From an uncultured Roseibium sp. (lineage in GTDB: Bacteria; Pseudomonadota; Alphaproteobacteria; Rhizobiales; Stappiaceae), in contig NZ_CANLVF010000003.1 in NCBI RefSeq assembly GCF_947494555.1, positions 806,001-870,000 on the forward strand: DNA of 64,000 bases, given 5' to 3'. Positions 20,573 through 27,681 of the stretch are shown one piece after another. The position numbers and the translations under genes were made by a program. Within the stretch, counting starts at the first letter, position 1. Each line of letters begins with the position of its first letter. Under the pieces are notes generated by a model that was not told the DNA's origin, made no database searches, and saw only the letters and a list, made by a program, of their open reading frames with translations.

Positions 20573-21118
20573 ATGAAACCGCTTATCGGGATCGCACTAG
20601 CAACCCTCGGCTTGGGAGCACTCGCCGTACCGGCTCAATCGGCAGGAAACCTTGTTGAAGTTCAACTGACTGACAGGCTGGACGACGCTCGCGGCTACTG
20701 TCTGGACATAGCTGGTGGACGGGGCAAAAATGCGCCGCTTGACAGCGGACTACAGGCACACACCTGCTACAACTACACGGGCGGCATCCTTGAAGATCAG
20801 GGCTTTGACGCGGATCTCATCGGCAAGGGAGAGTTCCGAATTCCCTATTTTGATGTCTGTATGACAGTTCCATCCGTTGAAGCTGGAGCGCCGATTGTGC
20901 TTGGCTCATGTACCGGGACAGACACACAGAAATTCACCCTGAAAGACAATGGACATCTGGTCACCCAGGCCGACCCGAAGCTGTGCGTAACGGTCAACAG
21001 TACGGAAAAACGGGAAGGACGCGGTGGCTCTCCCATCCATGTGATGCGCCCTTTGTCCCTCCAGCCCTGTGACGATGCCAACTTGGCCTACCAAACCTGG
21101 TCTTTGTTCCAATTGTAG
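20573..21118 (+). CDS. Secreted ricin-type lectin-like protein
   Basis: A 181-residue protein starting at ATG 20573 with AAGGAG 6 bases upstream. It has a Sec signal peptide (residues 1-22, cleavage after AQS/A). The mature part contains paired cysteines (YCLDIAGG, AHTCYNYTGG, FDVCMTVP, GSCTGTDTQKF, LCVTVNS, QPCDD...YQTWSLF), which resembles degenerate ricin B beta-trefoil repeats with a Q-x-W/Q-x-F element ending each repeat. A carbohydrate-binding or envelope role is possible. Probably regulated by the divergent MarR gene. Confidence 0.72.
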   Translation: MKPLIGIALATLGLGALAVPAQSAGNLVEVQLTDRLDDARGYCLDIAGGRGKNAPLDSGLQAHTCYNYTGGILEDQGFDADLIGKGEFRIPYFDVCMTVPSVEAGAPIVLGSCTGTDTQKFTLKDNGHLVTQADPKLCVTVNSTEKREGRGGSPIHVMRPLSLQPCDDANLAYQTWSLFQL

Positions 21119-21344
21119 GAGCATTCGATGAACACCAGTGTGACCAGAATTGCCTCATATGATGCCATTTCGTGGTACAGTCACTGGATCATCGCCGATG
21201 CGATGATTGGGATGAAGCCTTCCGGGCAAGGGTCGATCTTGCGCTCACTTGAAAGTTCTGCGCATTGCCACGACCGCATATTTCTGAGCTGATTTTGCGA
21301 ATATGGTTTGGGTCGAAGTCTATCCGGCCAGATGAACCTTAGGA

Positions 21345-21512
21345 CGGTGCCGCCGAGCGCATTAAATTTGCGAAGCGGCGGGCCAGCATCAATCTATATT
21401 CATAAATTACAAGACCTTAGGCGGCAACCAACATTCTGTCTGAGTTCTTGGGGCATGAGCCTCACTTCGCCTTGAAACGGATTTTCGATTTCGAAATCGA
21501 TCCGAAAATCCG
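21345..21512 (+). repeat. Dispersed intergenic repeat, copy 3, with terminal hairpin
   Basis: Closest to copy 1 (3450-3630) over CCAACATTCTGTCTGAG, GGGGCATGAGCCTCAC and GAAACGGATTTTCG, with GCCGAGCGCATNA and CATAAATTACAA shared with copy 2. It ends in a strong palindrome: CGGATTTTCG (21478-21487) pairs with CGAAAATCCG (21503-21512) around an inner GATTTCGAAATC. The hairpin is 17 bp past the sulP stop, so it may also end that transcript although no T-run follows. The rest of the gap (21119-21344) holds nothing I recognise. Confidence 0.72.
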
Positions 21513-21528
21513 TCTGCTGCCAGTACCA

Positions 21529-23826
21529 TCAATCGATCAGGGATCGGACAAGTGCGTTCGACTGATCGAGACGTTCGGCGATAGTGCGAATGAAGTGGCT
21601 GTTGAGTGCGTGGGCCAGTTCCGGCTGCGAGCGGGCAATCTGAAACAAATCGTTGTGGCTGAGCCGCCAGAGAACCGCTTCGGTTTCTGCTATTGCAGAA
21701 GCGGTTCGGGCGCGCTGCAAGAAGAATGACATCTCACCAACAGTCGTGCCTGGACCCAGCGTGCGCAAGTGCACTGGCTGTTCATTTAGGGTCTCGAGCT
21801 GAACTCTGACAAAACCACTTTCGATAAAATAGATATCTGTCCCCCCTTCGCCCTGGTTGATAATGCGGTTTTGCGTCTGGTATGTGATTTTTTCCAGGTA
21901 TGGCCGCATTGCTTCGAACGCGTGCGGATCGTCCAGATCGTGCGCGAGTCGATCAGCAAACCGCTGGGTGTGCTGCGTGCCGGGGCGGTTCTCCCATTCA
22001 TGCAGCAGACAGTCTTCGCACCATGCAACGGCTTGGTCTGTCTCATCGAAATGCAAAACGGCTGAACCGTGCATGCCTCCCAAAATCAGCCTGTTCAGCC
22101 TTTGGGACAGGGCCGGGTTGAGCCCGCTGACGATCAGCCTGCAGTCCTTTTCCCGAACCATCCCGCAAATCTTGGTCAAACTCTGAATGGCGGAGGAGTC
22201 AAAGCCCGTAACATCCCGGCAATCCAGAACCAGGAACCGAACGTCCGAGGTCTCGAAGCACTGTCGCACACGATGATACACCTGCTGTACACTTCCAAAA
22301 AAGATGAACCCCTGAAGCCTCAACACTTGTATTTTCGAGCCGTTTTTCCGCAGATAGGCCTGGTCATCGGGATGATGCTCCACGCGACTTTGATAGGTTT
22401 CGCCGCTGATGGCGTATTTCACAACCTCAACGCGTGCATATTCCAGCACAAAGAGCGCCGCTGCCGCGAAAACGCCCACCAACACACCCTCCAAAAGCCC
22501 GACATTGATAATCAGCGCGACGATAAGCAAGACGATGAGGTACTCACGACGCGACACCTTGGCGTAGATGCCGATCAGCCATTGATAGAGCAAGCCACCG
22601 CCGATCCAGAGCAGAAGGCCACCAAAAAGCGGGATTGGAATGAAGCTGAGCAGGGTCGCTCCATAGAGCAGAATGGCTATACAAACGGCCGCCACCAGCA
22701 GACCCGTGATGCGATAGGACGCGCCGAGATGGTGCGCCAATATCGTCAGGCCCAACCCCTGAAACCCTGCGGCCCCGCCCCCCGCACCGGCAAGCACATT
22801 CGCAAGGCCAGCGGCGCGCAACTCGCGGTCCAGATCAATGTCGCGGCGCACAGACAATTCGATGCCGCTGGATGCAAACAGCAGCGCCGCGCCGCTGATC
22901 GCCAGCAGAGCGCTGATTTTCGGAAGCTCCGACCAGATCGCCGTCCAATCGGCCTGCGCCAGCGGGTTGCCCTGAAATGGCAGGGTGATGCTGCCGTCCT
23001 GCGCAGGCGTAAAGAACCAGCCCTGGCCTTGCAGTTCAGCCATTGGCAGGCCGAGCACCCAGGCGGCCACATGGAACGCCACCAGGAAGACTGCAATGGC
23101 GAGCGGCAGGACCATCGGGCTTCCGCTGCGCCGCGCGGCAAGATCCACGACAAGAGCGAAGGCGACAGCGGGGAGCCATTTGATCAGGTTTGCGGTCTCA
23201 AACAGCGTGGGCAGGGTCTGTGCCGAGAGAGGATTGCCAAGGATGACCGCCATGGCTCCGGAGACGATCAGCCAGCCCATACCAGCCAGAAACCCGGCCA
23301 GCACCGGATAGGGAATGAAGCGGATCAGCCCGCCCAGGCCGAACACTCCCATCGCAAGGAGCGCAGCACCGGTGACGGTTGTTGCCAGTCCGATCATCAC
23401 GATGATGGTGGCCAGGATTTCGGCTTCGCTGTGTGCCGCGGACATGGTGCCGTGGATTGAAGCCGCGATGACGGCCAGCGTGACCACCGTCACCTCTTGC
23501 GTCACCGACAGCATTCCCGGGCAGGAACTGAAGAGTGCGATCACCATGCTCAGCACGATGGTGCCAAGAAGGCAAATGCCGATGGCCAGTGTGATGTGCG
23601 TGCTCAACACCGAAGAAAACAGCAGCGCTGCCGCAGAAATGGCAAACATCGCGGTGAGCACACCGCAGATCAGCCCGGCGGAGAGGATGGCCAGCAGGTC
23701 GGTCAGCCAGTGTGCGCCGGTCAGAGGGCCGAAGCCACCCTCTGCCACGGGCGCGCGTCCTGCGCCAGCGGCGACGGGGCCGCTGGTCTCCTCTGCGAAA
23801 GCCTCTGCGTGGGCGTGGTCATCCAT
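21529..23826 (-). CDS. SulP-family transporter with STAS and cyclic-nucleotide-binding domains
   Basis: A 765-residue membrane protein. Residues about 40-430 hold 10-12 hydrophobic segments of the SulP (SLC26) anion transporter fold, including RFIPYPVLAGFLAGMG. A STAS domain follows (about 485-590: LDCRDVTGFDSSAIQSL). The C-terminus is a CRP-like cNMP-binding domain (about 620-755: FIESGFVRV, LGPGTTVGEMSFFL, RTASAIAETEAVLWRL). This SulP-STAS-cNMP arrangement occurs in a subset of bacterial transporters and suggests gating by a cyclic nucleotide or other ligand. The first 26 codons are duplicated in fragmentary form 880 bp upstream. It lies downstream of two VPLPA-CTERM genes on the same strand. 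Confidence 0.93.
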   Translation of the reverse strand: MDDHAHAEAFAEETSGPVAAGAGRAPVAEGGFGPLTGAHWLTDLLAILSAGLICGVLTAMFAISAAALLFSSVLSTHITLAIGICLLGTIVLSMVIALFSSCPGMLSVTQEVTVVTLAVIAASIHGTMSAAHSEAEILATIIVMIGLATTVTGAALLAMGVFGLGGLIRFIPYPVLAGFLAGMGWLIVSGAMAVILGNPLSAQTLPTLFETANLIKWLPAVAFALVVDLAARRSGSPMVLPLAIAVFLVAFHVAAWVLGLPMAELQGQGWFFTPAQDGSITLPFQGNPLAQADWTAIWSELPKISALLAISGAALLFASSGIELSVRRDIDLDRELRAAGLANVLAGAGGGAAGFQGLGLTILAHHLGASYRITGLLVAAVCIAILLYGATLLSFIPIPLFGGLLLWIGGGLLYQWLIGIYAKVSRREYLIVLLIVALIINVGLLEGVLVGVFAAAALFVLEYARVEVVKYAISGETYQSRVEHHPDDQAYLRKNGSKIQVLRLQGFIFFGSVQQVYHRVRQCFETSDVRFLVLDCRDVTGFDSSAIQSLTKICGMVREKDCRLIVSGLNPALSQRLNRLILGGMHGSAVLHFDETDQAVAWCEDCLLHEWENRPGTQHTQRFADRLAHDLDDPHAFEAMRPYLEKITYQTQNRIINQGEGGTDIYFIESGFVRVQLETLNEQPVHLRTLGPGTTVGEMSFFLQRARTASAIAETEAVLWRLSHNDLFQIARSQPELAHALNSHFIRTIAERLDQSNALVRSLID

Positions 23827-24635
23827 GTTGCGCGATGCGGCATCAAGGATGCCGTCCTTCAGAGGTTAGCCGGGTATCAGCGAGCCTCGTCTGTCTTGCT
23901 CCGCGCTTGAACCAATCCGAGCCCGGCGAGCCCGGCGAGCAACAAAAGCCCACCCGCAGGAAGGGGAACGGCGGTGATCTGTGACGGGGTGAAACGGGCA
24001 AAGACAAAGTAGTCGATATTGGATGTATCATCAGCGACTTTTATGCTCGTGTTAGAATTTGTCGAAACTGCATCATCCCCGCCCAACACACCATAATTGA
24101 AAAAGGCGATTGTTCCTGCACGCATAAGCCCCGGTCGGAACTCATACGGAATGTTGATCCAACCACGGTTAAAAAAGTTTGTTTCAATACCGGCAGTCAG
24201 AGTATGATCACTGTCGAAATCTCCCAGGGGTCCATCGAGAAAAACCGTGTTCATGAGACTTGTGGCCGCTGCAGCGGCCAGAGTGCGTGTCGAGAAATCA
24301 AAGTCGGATGCGCTGGTGCACCCGTTAAACAGCGCCACGCAGGTGCCATCGACAAATTCAACATCATAAAACGTGCCATTGACATCGACGTTTCTGGCGC
24401 CCAGCAGCTGGCCGCCGGCGACGTTCAACTGCACGGTGGCCGCGAGGCCCGATGTGGTTGTCAGTGCAACCAGAGCGGCGGCGATGGCAAGTGACCTGAT
24501 GGTCATATCTATGTCTCCTTGTGAGTGGTCCTGATTGACAGGCCTTTGGGACGTTTGAACCCAGACAGTGACCGCTTGACCGCTCGGTACGAGGGCGCGC
24601 GACGACGTCCGAGACATGGGTTGCACCTGTCTGAC
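23757..24635 (-). repeat. Tandem segmental duplication, unit A
   Basis: This 879-bp unit contains the 5' end of sulP, the sulP leader with a GGCATC-AAG-GATGCC hairpin (23839-23853), one VPLPA-CTERM gene and its upstream region. Unit B repeats all of these in the same order. The offset between matching landmarks is 879 bp at the sulP end (TGCGCCAGCG at 23761 and 24640) and 871 bp at the other end (CGCTCGGTAC at 24581 and 25452), so small indels have accumulated. Confidence 0.88.
23877..24506 (-). CDS. VPLPA-CTERM secreted protein, copy 1
   Basis: A 209-residue protein with a Sec signal peptide (MTIRSLAIAAALVALTTTSG) and a C-terminal sorting tail AVPLPAGGLLLLAGLAGLGL followed by Arg/Lys. This tripartite tail is the VPLPA-CTERM form of exosortase substrates: motif, one TM helix and a basic end. 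ATG 24506 has AAGGAGA 7 bases upstream. The central part (LNVAGGQLLGARNVDVNG, FSTRTLAAAAATSLMN) is a conserved secreted-domain type seen with such tails. Its duplicate lies immediately upstream and sulP immediately downstream. No exosortase is in the window. Likely a surface or matrix protein. Confidence 0.85.
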   Translation of the reverse strand: MTIRSLAIAAALVALTTTSGLAATVQLNVAGGQLLGARNVDVNGTFYDVEFVDGTCVALFNGCTSASDFDFSTRTLAAAAATSLMNTVFLDGPLGDFDSDHTLTAGIETNFFNRGWINIPYEFRPGLMRAGTIAFFNYGVLGGDDAVSTNSNTSIKVADDTSNIDYFVFARFTPSQITAVPLPAGGLLLLAGLAGLGLVQARSKTDEAR

Positions 24636-24705
24636 GTCCTGCGCCAGCGGCGGCGGGGCCGTTGGTCTCCTCTGCGAAAGCCGCCGGGTGGGCGTGATCG
24701 TTCAT
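24636..24705 (-). pseudogene. Vestigial 5' fragment of the sulP gene
   Basis: From ATG 24705 the minus strand reads MNDHAHPAAFAEETNGPAAAGAGR, matching the real sulP start MDDHAHAEAFAEETSGPVAA. Similarity ends at the duplication junction near 24636, after about 23 codons, where the frame runs into the duplicated upstream region. It is a relic of the segmental duplication and not functional as a transporter. Confidence 0.85.
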
Positions 24706-24755
24706 GGGTCGCGTTGCGGCATCAAAGATGCCGTCCTTCAGAGGTAAGCCGGTTA

Positions 24756-25373
24756 TCAGCGAACCTCTTCTGTCTTGCGCCGCGCTTGAACCAATCCAAG
24801 CCCGGCGAGCCCGGCAAGCAACAAAAGCCCACCCGCAGGAAGGGGAACGGCGGTGATCTGCGACGGGGTGAAACGGGCAAAGACAAAGTAGTCGATATTG
24901 GACGTATCAGTAGTGAGTTTTATGGAAGAGAGCGTTGAAAGAATGTCGAAGTCGTCAGGCTCATTGAAAAAGTTGATTGTTCCTGCACTCAAAGATCCCG
25001 GTCGGAACTCATACGGAACAGCGATAAAGCCAACGTCCAAAAAGTTTTGTTCAATGCCGGCAGTCAGTGCTGGATCACTGTCGAAATCTCCCAGGGGTCC
25101 ATCGAGAAAAACTGTGTTCATGAGACTTGTGGCCGCTGCAACGGCCAGAGTGCGCGTCGAGAAAGCGAAGTCGGATGCGCTGGTGCACCCATTAAAAAGC
25201 GCCACGCAGGTGCCATCGACAAATTCCACATCGTAGAGCGCGCCGTTGACATCGACGTTTCTGGCGCCAAACAATTGGCCACCGACGACGTTCAACTGCA
25301 CGGTGGCCGCGAGGCCCGATGTGGCTGTCAGTGCAACCAGAGCGGCGGCTATAGCAACTGACCTGATGGTCAT
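24756..25373 (-). CDS. VPLPA-CTERM secreted protein, copy 2
   Basis: A 205-residue paralogue of the adjacent gene, with the same signal peptide (MTIRSVAIAAALVALTATSG), central region and AVPLPAGGLLLLAGLAGLGL tail. The main divergence is in the segment before the tail (about residues 115-155), where spacing and residues differ while the ends remain nearly identical. AAGGAGA precedes ATG 25373. Both copies are intact, so both are probably expressed; divergence limited to the exposed part suggests either relaxed or diversifying selection there. Confidence 0.85.
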   Translation of the reverse strand: MTIRSVAIAAALVALTATSGLAATVQLNVVGGQLFGARNVDVNGALYDVEFVDGTCVALFNGCTSASDFAFSTRTLAVAAATSLMNTVFLDGPLGDFDSDPALTAGIEQNFLDVGFIAVPYEFRPGSLSAGTINFFNEPDDFDILSTLSSIKLTTDTSNIDYFVFARFTPSQITAVPLPAGGLLLLAGLAGLGLVQARRKTEEVR

Positions 25374-25691
25374 ATCTATGTCTCCTTGTGAATGGCCCTG
25401 ATTGACAGGCCTTTGGAACGTTCGGGCGCAGCAGGACGTCGACCTCTTGACCGCTCGGTACGAGGGCGCGCGACGACGTCCGAGACATGGGCTGCACCCG
25501 TCTCACGGTAGTTCTCGTCCCGGTTGAAGTGGGCGGCGATTGCAGGCATCATCAAAACCAAGTTTGCTGTGTGAAGAAAACCGCGCGACTGACTTTTGAC
25601 CGAAACGTGGCCAATTTTGTCCCAAACAAGCGCAGTCGGATGCTGCGAATTCGCATGGAACCTTCGAAACACACAGTCTTGGTTGGGGACG
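25374..25691. other. Divergent spacer, VPLPA gene / 7TMR-AraC gene
   Basis: A 318-bp spacer. The first 130 bp (to about 25504) is the upstream region shared by both VPLPA genes and probably their promoter. The remainder leads to the 7TMR-AraC gene. No clear operator seen. Confidence 0.45.
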
Positions 25692-27443
25692 ATGATCAGA
25701 AATTGTGTGATCGCCTGCGTGCTGTTTTTGCTGTCTTGCGGCAGCGGTGCCGTCTGGGCTGACGATGCGCGGAATCCGGCATGCCAGCAGCCGGAGCAGA
25801 CTGCGCCAATGGCCAATTCGCTCTTGGACGAGCCGACCGACAAACTGCGCCCTCTTGGAGCCGAATACTACCTCGATCCTGCCGGAGACGCCGGGCCCGA
25901 CCGCATTTTCACCGAGGCCTTCGCCCCCGCCGCCTGCAACGGGATTTTCAAAGCGCCTTTGCCGGGTCAGTCCGCATGGCTGCGGTTTGCGCTCGCCAAC
26001 CCGCATGACGAAACCCACCGCTGGGTGATTGGCCTGATGGAGACGATCTTCGACGAGGTGACCCTGTTCGAAGAGAGGGATGCCAGGCTGGTCGAAGTCG
26101 GACGCACGGGCCGCGTGGTGCCCTGGATGGACAAGAACAACACCGCTATCCGGACAGGCATTGAAGTTACCATGCAGCCAGGAGACGAGCGGGTGTTTTA
26201 CCTGCGTCTCGCAGGCACCTTCGCGCCCACCATGACCGCTGTGATCATGTCGGCGGACCTGTTCTTCGGCTGGAGCACGCTGAGACTGATCATGACCGCC
26301 CTGTTTTTGGGGTATGTCGCGACAATCGCGCTGTTCAGCCTGATCCTGTTCCGGCAGATCGACGTGCGCTTTTATCAGTACTACACGCTCTACATCCTGT
26401 GCCTGTTTGTCTATTCGTTCATCTATGATGGCTGGCTAAGCAAATTCTTCGACGTCACGCTGCCGATTACCACACTCGCCCCGATCACCGAGTTATTCGC
26501 CGGACTGAGTACGCTCGCCATCGTGCAGTACTGCCGGATCCTGCTGAATACTCACGACGATCCATGGGTCTGGCGCCACCTGTTCACACTGCTGTCGGCT
26601 GTGGTGGTCGTCGTGATCGCGTTGGCGGTGGTTGACCCGTGGCGCCTGTCCGGACCGCTGCATCTGATCTACTTCCTCAGCCCACTGATCCTGCTGACGG
26701 TTGCTGTCCGCAAGATCATAGCGGGGCTGCCACAGGCAAGGCCCATTGCCTGCGCGCTGCTGTCGCTGAGTTTAGGGCTCTCGATCGCAGTCTTCGCGTT
26801 CATGTTCCCGCTGAACATCACCGGTGCGGCCCACGCTTATGAACTGGTGCTGCTACGGCCCCTGTCCTGGGGATATTATCTCGCGATCGCCGGCGAAACG
26901 CTGTTCATGATGTTGGCCATCTCAACAATGGTGCGCTCCATGCAGAGCGAACGGCATGTCGCTGCCGCTGAGCTCGCCTCATTGGGGCAGCAGATGCAAC
27001 ATATCGAACAAAAACACCGGGCGGTGGAGAAGACGACGACCGCGCGGCTTGAAGCGTTGGAGAATGCGCTGGCGGATGATCCGGAGAACCGGCAACACCT
27101 GTCCGCCAAGCAACAGTTCCTGGACCGTGTCACGGAGTGCGTTCTCGACAGCGTGAAGGATCAGGATTTCAGCGTTGAGAAACTCGCATCCTCCCTTGCG
27201 ATCAGTCAAAAGACACTGGGACGCCGACTGAAAGAGGCCAGCGGGCAGTCGCCCGCTTCGTTCATCAGGTCGGCGCGCTTGAACTTCGCCCGCAATCTAA
27301 TCCTTCTGGATCAATACAACACCGTTGCCGAGATTGCCCATGCATCGGGTTTCTCAAGCGTCAGCAACTTCGCCAAGCACTACCGGCAAGAGTTTGGCGA
27401 GATTCCAAGTAAGTCCATCAATTCACTCAGGAAAAATCAATGA
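25692..27443 (+). CDS. 7TMR-DISM sensor fused to an AraC-type DNA-binding domain
   Basis: A 583-residue membrane regulator. After a signal-like N-terminus (IRNCVIACVLFLLSCGSG) comes a periplasmic 7TMR-DISMED2-type sensor (LGAEYYLDPAGD to about residue 190, with SAWLRFALANP), then about seven TM helices (7TMR-DISM_7TM, about 195-405), a coiled coil (about 420-475) and an AraC HTH pair at the C-terminus (VEKLASSLAISQKTLGRRLKE, TVAEIAHASGFSSVSNFAKHY). Usually such sensors carry kinase or GGDEF output; a direct AraC output makes it a membrane one-component regulator. An alternative start at 25596 adds 32 residues. Divergent from the VPLPA genes, its possible targets. Confidence 0.88.
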   Translation: MIRNCVIACVLFLLSCGSGAVWADDARNPACQQPEQTAPMANSLLDEPTDKLRPLGAEYYLDPAGDAGPDRIFTEAFAPAACNGIFKAPLPGQSAWLRFALANPHDETHRWVIGLMETIFDEVTLFEERDARLVEVGRTGRVVPWMDKNNTAIRTGIEVTMQPGDERVFYLRLAGTFAPTMTAVIMSADLFFGWSTLRLIMTALFLGYVATIALFSLILFRQIDVRFYQYYTLYILCLFVYSFIYDGWLSKFFDVTLPITTLAPITELFAGLSTLAIVQYCRILLNTHDDPWVWRHLFTLLSAVVVVVIALAVVDPWRLSGPLHLIYFLSPLILLTVAVRKIIAGLPQARPIACALLSLSLGLSIAVFAFMFPLNITGAAHAYELVLLRPLSWGYYLAIAGETLFMMLAISTMVRSMQSERHVAAAELASLGQQMQHIEQKHRAVEKTTTARLEALENALADDPENRQHLSAKQQFLDRVTECVLDSVKDQDFSVEKLASSLAISQKTLGRRLKEASGQSPASFIRSARLNFARNLILLDQYNTVAEIAHASGFSSVSNFAKHYRQEFGEIPSKSINSLRKNQ

Positions 27444-27681
27444 AGACACAAAGCTTCATTGGAGTCCGGTCATTTTGATCAGTTTTGTGCCGCGGACGCG
27501 TTCAGCGTACAGCCCGGCAACGCCCTCGGAAGAGGAAAGACGCATAAGGAACGGAAGCGCTTTGATGACTGAAGGGGTACATGCGTCCCAATATTGGGCC
27601 GGATTGCGGTTTCGAAGCAAACGGCCGAAATACCGTTCTGTCCTATCGCCCGCAACAAGGAGCGCCGGCCCTTTTTCTTGC

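Larger units (their letters stand above)
24636..25504 (-). repeat. Tandem segmental duplication, unit B
   Basis: An 869-bp repeat of unit A. It contains the vestigial sulP start, its leader hairpin (GGCATCAAAGATGCC at 24719-24733), the second VPLPA-CTERM gene and the matching upstream region up to about 25504, where similarity stops. Because it copies only the first codons of sulP, the duplication endpoint lies inside that gene. Confidence 0.88.

Noticed and set aside
22069-23460. 463-residue plus-strand frame
   Set aside because: Lies wholly antisense to the sulP gene, which has clear TM, STAS and cNMP features. The product is Gln/Arg/His-rich without domain pattern, as expected of a shadow frame in high-GC DNA.
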